DNA from: DATDOY01 sp035293045
GTDB lineage: Bacteria > Actinomycetota > Acidimicrobiia > IMCC26256 > JACPCJ01
Assembly: GCA_035293045.1 (NCBI GenBank)
Contig: DATDOY010000261.1
Location: 1 to 25,477, forward strand
Length of the DNA: 25,477 bases
Direction: 5' to 3'
Position numbers and translations under genes: made by a program. Below, in pieces: positions 23,401 to 25,477 of the stretch. Numbering within the stretch: the first letter of the stretch is position 1; the number at the start of each line of letters is the position of its first letter. The notes below the pieces were generated by a model. It had not been told where the DNA came from. It saw only the letters and a list, made by a program, of their open reading frames with translations, and searched no databases.

Positions 23401-24665
23401 GCGGAGGACCCGCCTCGGCCGTTCGCCAGGTCGGCAATGCGCTGCAGCCCGAGCGCGAGGTCCTCATCACCAAGGGCATACGAGAGCCGGGCGAATCCCG
23501 GTGCGCCGAACGCCTCCCCGGGAACCACGGCGACCTGGATTCGCTCGAGGAGCAGCTCGCCGAGCTCCACGGTGGTGTGCGCCACCGCGCCGCCGAGGTC
23601 TCGACCGAGCAGACCCTCGAACGAGGGGAACGCGTAGAACGCCCCACCCGGCTCGACGCACTCAACACCCGGAATCGCCGCCATCAGCTCCATCATCCGT
23701 CGGCGTCGGCGATCGAAGGCGTCCCGCATCCACGCCACGTCGTCTTGGGCGCCCGTCAGGGCCGCGAGCGCGGCGGCCTGCGCCACGTTGTTGACGTTCG
23801 ACGTGAGATGAGATTGCAGGTTGCCCTGGGCGGCCATCACGTCGGCGGGCCCGATGGTCCAGCCGAGTCGCCATCCCGTCATGGCGTACGTCTTCGAGAC
23901 GCCGTTGATGACGAGGCATCGCTCCGAGAGCGCGGGGACGGCGGCCGCGATGGACACGAACTCGTGACCTTCGTAGACGAGGTGTTCGTAGATCTCGTCG
24001 GTGATCACCCATAGGCCGCGCTCGGCCGCGAGGCGTCCGAGCGCCTCGACTTCTTCGGGTGGGTAGACCACGCCGGTCGGGTTCGACGGCGACACGAAGA
24101 GGAGGATCTTGGTCCGATCGGTGATCGCGCGCTCCACGTCGTCAAGCGAGACTCGAAAGCCGTTGTCCGCGGTCGTGGGCACCGCCACGGGCACCCCGCC
24201 CGCGAGGCGGACGGCCTCGGGATAGGTGACCCAGTACGGCGCGGCAATCAGCACCTCGTCGCCGGGATCGAGCAGCGTGGCGAAGGATTGGTAGACGGAC
24301 TGCTTGCCGCCGTTGGTGACGAGCACCTGGGACGCGTCGACGTCGAAACCCGAGTCGCGCTTGGTCTTGGCGGCGATCGCCTCCCGAAGCTCGGGGAGCC
24401 CGGCGTTCGGCGTGTACTTGTGGTTGCGCGGATCGGCGCACGCCCGAGCGGCGGCTTCCACGACGTGGGCCGGCGTCGGGAAGTCCGGCTCCCCCGCGCC
24501 GTAGTCGACGACGTGCACGCCCTCCGACCGGAGACGCTTGGCCTTGGCCGAAATCGCCAGCGTCGCCGACTCCTCGATGGCCGCGATCCTCGCGGAGACG
24601 CGGGAATGAATCCGGGGGGCGTCGGCGCGTCCCGTAGATTCGCCTTGCTCGGTGTCCTCGATCAC
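23397..24665 (-). CDS. aspC: Pyridoxal phosphate-dependent aspartate aminotransferase (AspC-like, class I)
   Basis: A fold-type I aminotransferase: SARIAAIEESATLAISAKAK, VDYGAGEPDFPTP, KYTPNAGLPELREAIA, NGGKQSVYQ, SPSNPTGVVY, DEIYEHLVYEG, the Schiff-base Lys in VSKTYAMTGWRLGW, and FARLSYALGDEDL with the carboxylate-binding Arg. These match the Thermus/actinobacterial aspartate aminotransferase group. The start is uncertain: GTG at 24665 (422 residues), GTG at 24683 or TTG at 24698 all precede the conserved region, and none has a well spaced ribosome site. The upstream two would be close to or overlap the divergent serC start at 24687. It heads the aspC-sigR-rsrA group. Confidence 0.92.
   Translation of the reverse strand: MIEDTEQGESTGRADAPRIHSRVSARIAAIEESATLAISAKAKRLRSEGVHVVDYGAGEPDFPTPAHVVEAAARACADPRNHKYTPNAGLPELREAIAAKTKRDSGFDVDASQVLVTNGGKQSVYQSFATLLDPGDEVLIAAPYWVTYPEAVRLAGGVPVAVPTTADNGFRVSLDDVERAITDRTKILLFVSPSNPTGVVYPPEEVEALGRLAAERGLWVITDEIYEHLVYEGHEFVSIAAAVPALSERCLVINGVSKTYAMTGWRLGWTIGPADVMAAQGNLQSHLTSNVNNVAQAAALAALTGAQDDVAWMRDAFDRRRRRMMELMAAIPGVECVEPGGAFYAFPSFEGLLGRDLGGAVAHTTVELGELLLERIQVAVVPGEAFGAPGFARLSYALGDEDLALGLQRIADLANGRGGSSA
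24635..24640 (+). promoter_or_regulatory. Possible -10 element for serC, inside the aspC 5' end
   Basis: TAGATT followed by CGCC, matching TAGACTCGCC of fusA2 and livH at nine of ten positions. It is 46 bases before the serC ATG and lies in the poorly conserved N-terminal codons of aspC. If correct, serC and aspC transcripts overlap at their 5' ends. Confidence 0.4.
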
Positions 24666-24686
24666 AGCCTCCGATGGTGACACGTC

Positions 24687-25477
24687 ATGGGTGACCAAAT
24701 CCCATCCATTCGCATCCCCGCTGATCTGCTGCCCGCCGATGGACGCTTCGGGTCGGGGCCTTCAAAGGTCCGCAACGACGCCGTGGCGCGCCTCGCCACG
24801 GCCGCGCCCGGATACCTGGGCACGAGCCATCGCCGCGAAGGCGTGCGCTCGGTCGTGCGGCGCGTGCGCGAGGGTCTGGCCGAGCTGTTCGGGCTTCCGG
24901 ACGGATACGAGGTGCTGGTCGGCAACGGGGGCACGACCACGTTCTGGGACGCGGCGTGCTTCGGGCTCGTCGAGCGCCGGAGCGAGCACCTCTCCTTCGG
25001 CGAGTTCTCAGCCAAGTTCGCATCCGTCGCCCGGAGTGCTCCCCATCTCGACGATCCGCTCGTCATCGAGGCCGACCCGGGCAGCTACCCGGATCCCGTC
25101 GCCGACCCGACCATCGACCTCTATGCGTTGACGCACAACGAGACGTCGACGGGGGTGGTGACCCCGATCAGGCGCGTCGCCGGCGCCGACGGGCTGATGG
25201 CCGTGGACGCCACGTCGGCCGCCGGCGGGGTATTGGTCGATCCCGCCGAGTTCGACGTGTACTACTTCGCGCCGCAGAAGTGCTTCGCCTCCGAGGGGGG
25301 CCTGTGGCTCGCCTTGTGCGGTCCCGCCGCCGTCGAGCGAATCGAACGCGTCGCGGCCTCAGACCGATGGATCCCCCCGTCGCTCGATCTCGCCATCGCG
25401 CTCGAAAACTCGCGGCAGAACCAGACCTACAACACGCCGGCGCTGGCCACGCTCTTTCTTCTCGCCGATCAGGTCGA
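24687..25477 (+). CDS. serC: Phosphoserine aminotransferase SerC (partial, 3' end cut by window)
   Basis: The frame stays open from ATG 24687 to the end, 263 codons. SerC makes 3-phosphoserine from 3-phosphohydroxypyruvate and glutamate in serine synthesis, with PLP. Landmarks are RFGSGPSKVRNDAV, YLGTSHRREGVRSVV, VLVGNGGTTTFWDAACFGL, LTHNETSTGVVTPI, AVDATSAAGG, and FAPQKCFASEGGLW with the PLP lysine. This is the actinobacterial type of SerC, as in mycobacteria. A short GTG or ATG frame just upstream (24674) stops after six codons, so 24687 is the start. It is divergent from aspC. The missing part is roughly the last quarter. Confidence 0.93.
   Translation, partial: MGDQIPSIRIPADLLPADGRFGSGPSKVRNDAVARLATAAPGYLGTSHRREGVRSVVRRVREGLAELFGLPDGYEVLVGNGGTTTFWDAACFGLVERRSEHLSFGEFSAKFASVARSAPHLDDPLVIEADPGSYPDPVADPTIDLYALTHNETSTGVVTPIRRVAGADGLMAVDATSAAGGVLVDPAEFDVYYFAPQKCFASEGGLWLALCGPAAVERIERVAASDRWIPPSLDLAIALENSRQNQTYNTPALATLFLLADQV

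Noticed and set aside
1..25477. tRNA, rRNA or mobile elements
   Set aside because: No cloverleaf-like stretch, rRNA sequence, transposase or integrase product was recognised; the gaps are all under about 200 bases.

Overview
This is a GC-rich, gene-dense bacterial chromosome segment with almost no large gaps. It comes from an actinobacterium. The evidence is a mycothiol ligase (mshC), the phosphatidylinositol mannoside genes (pgsA-patA-pimA), an F420:NADP oxidoreductase, an EF-G2-like GTPase, a SigR/RsrA-type redox sigma pair and pdxS/pdxT vitamin B6 synthesis. Many GTG/TTG starts and probable leaderless transcripts fit this. I suspect a deep-branching class such as Acidimicrobiia, but that is inference. 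I see no mobile element, phage gene, CRISPR array, rRNA or tRNA.

Region 1 (1-12.0 kb) is mostly on the minus strand. In transcription order it holds thrS, a HIT-family protein, a small two-helix membrane protein, then (after plus-strand fusA2) pgsA, patA, pimA, lemA, htpX, a DUF3048 lipoprotein, pdxS and pdxT (cut by the window edge). The order thrS-HIT-pgsA-patA-pimA with nearby pdxS/pdxT resembles the Mycobacterium tuberculosis Rv2614c-Rv2604c neighbourhood. Here the block is interrupted by fusA2 on the other strand.

Region 2 (12.06-15.2 kb, minus) is npdG-mshC-secreted gluzincin, tightly packed, just upstream of thrS. Region 3 (15.2-22.4 kb) is a branched-chain amino acid type ABC importer. 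livH, livM, livG and livF lie on plus and two paralogous substrate-binding lipoproteins face them on minus, with strong hairpins between livF and the first binding protein. The livH product carries an unusual secreted beta-sandwich-like domain at its N-terminus.

Region 4 (22.5-25.5 kb) has aspC-sigR-rsrA on minus and a divergent serC on plus that runs off the window. mshC (mycothiol synthesis) and a SigR/RsrA-like pair suggest thiol-redox homeostasis is encoded in two places here.

Most of the window is conserved core metabolism. The points worth a second look are an htpX reading frame with no standard start codon, separated from lemA only by one in-frame TAG; a recurrent promoter-like motif (TAGACT followed by CGCC) at or just upstream of several starts; the domain-fused LivH; the tailed second binding protein; and several palindromes and short phased repeats in upstream regions.
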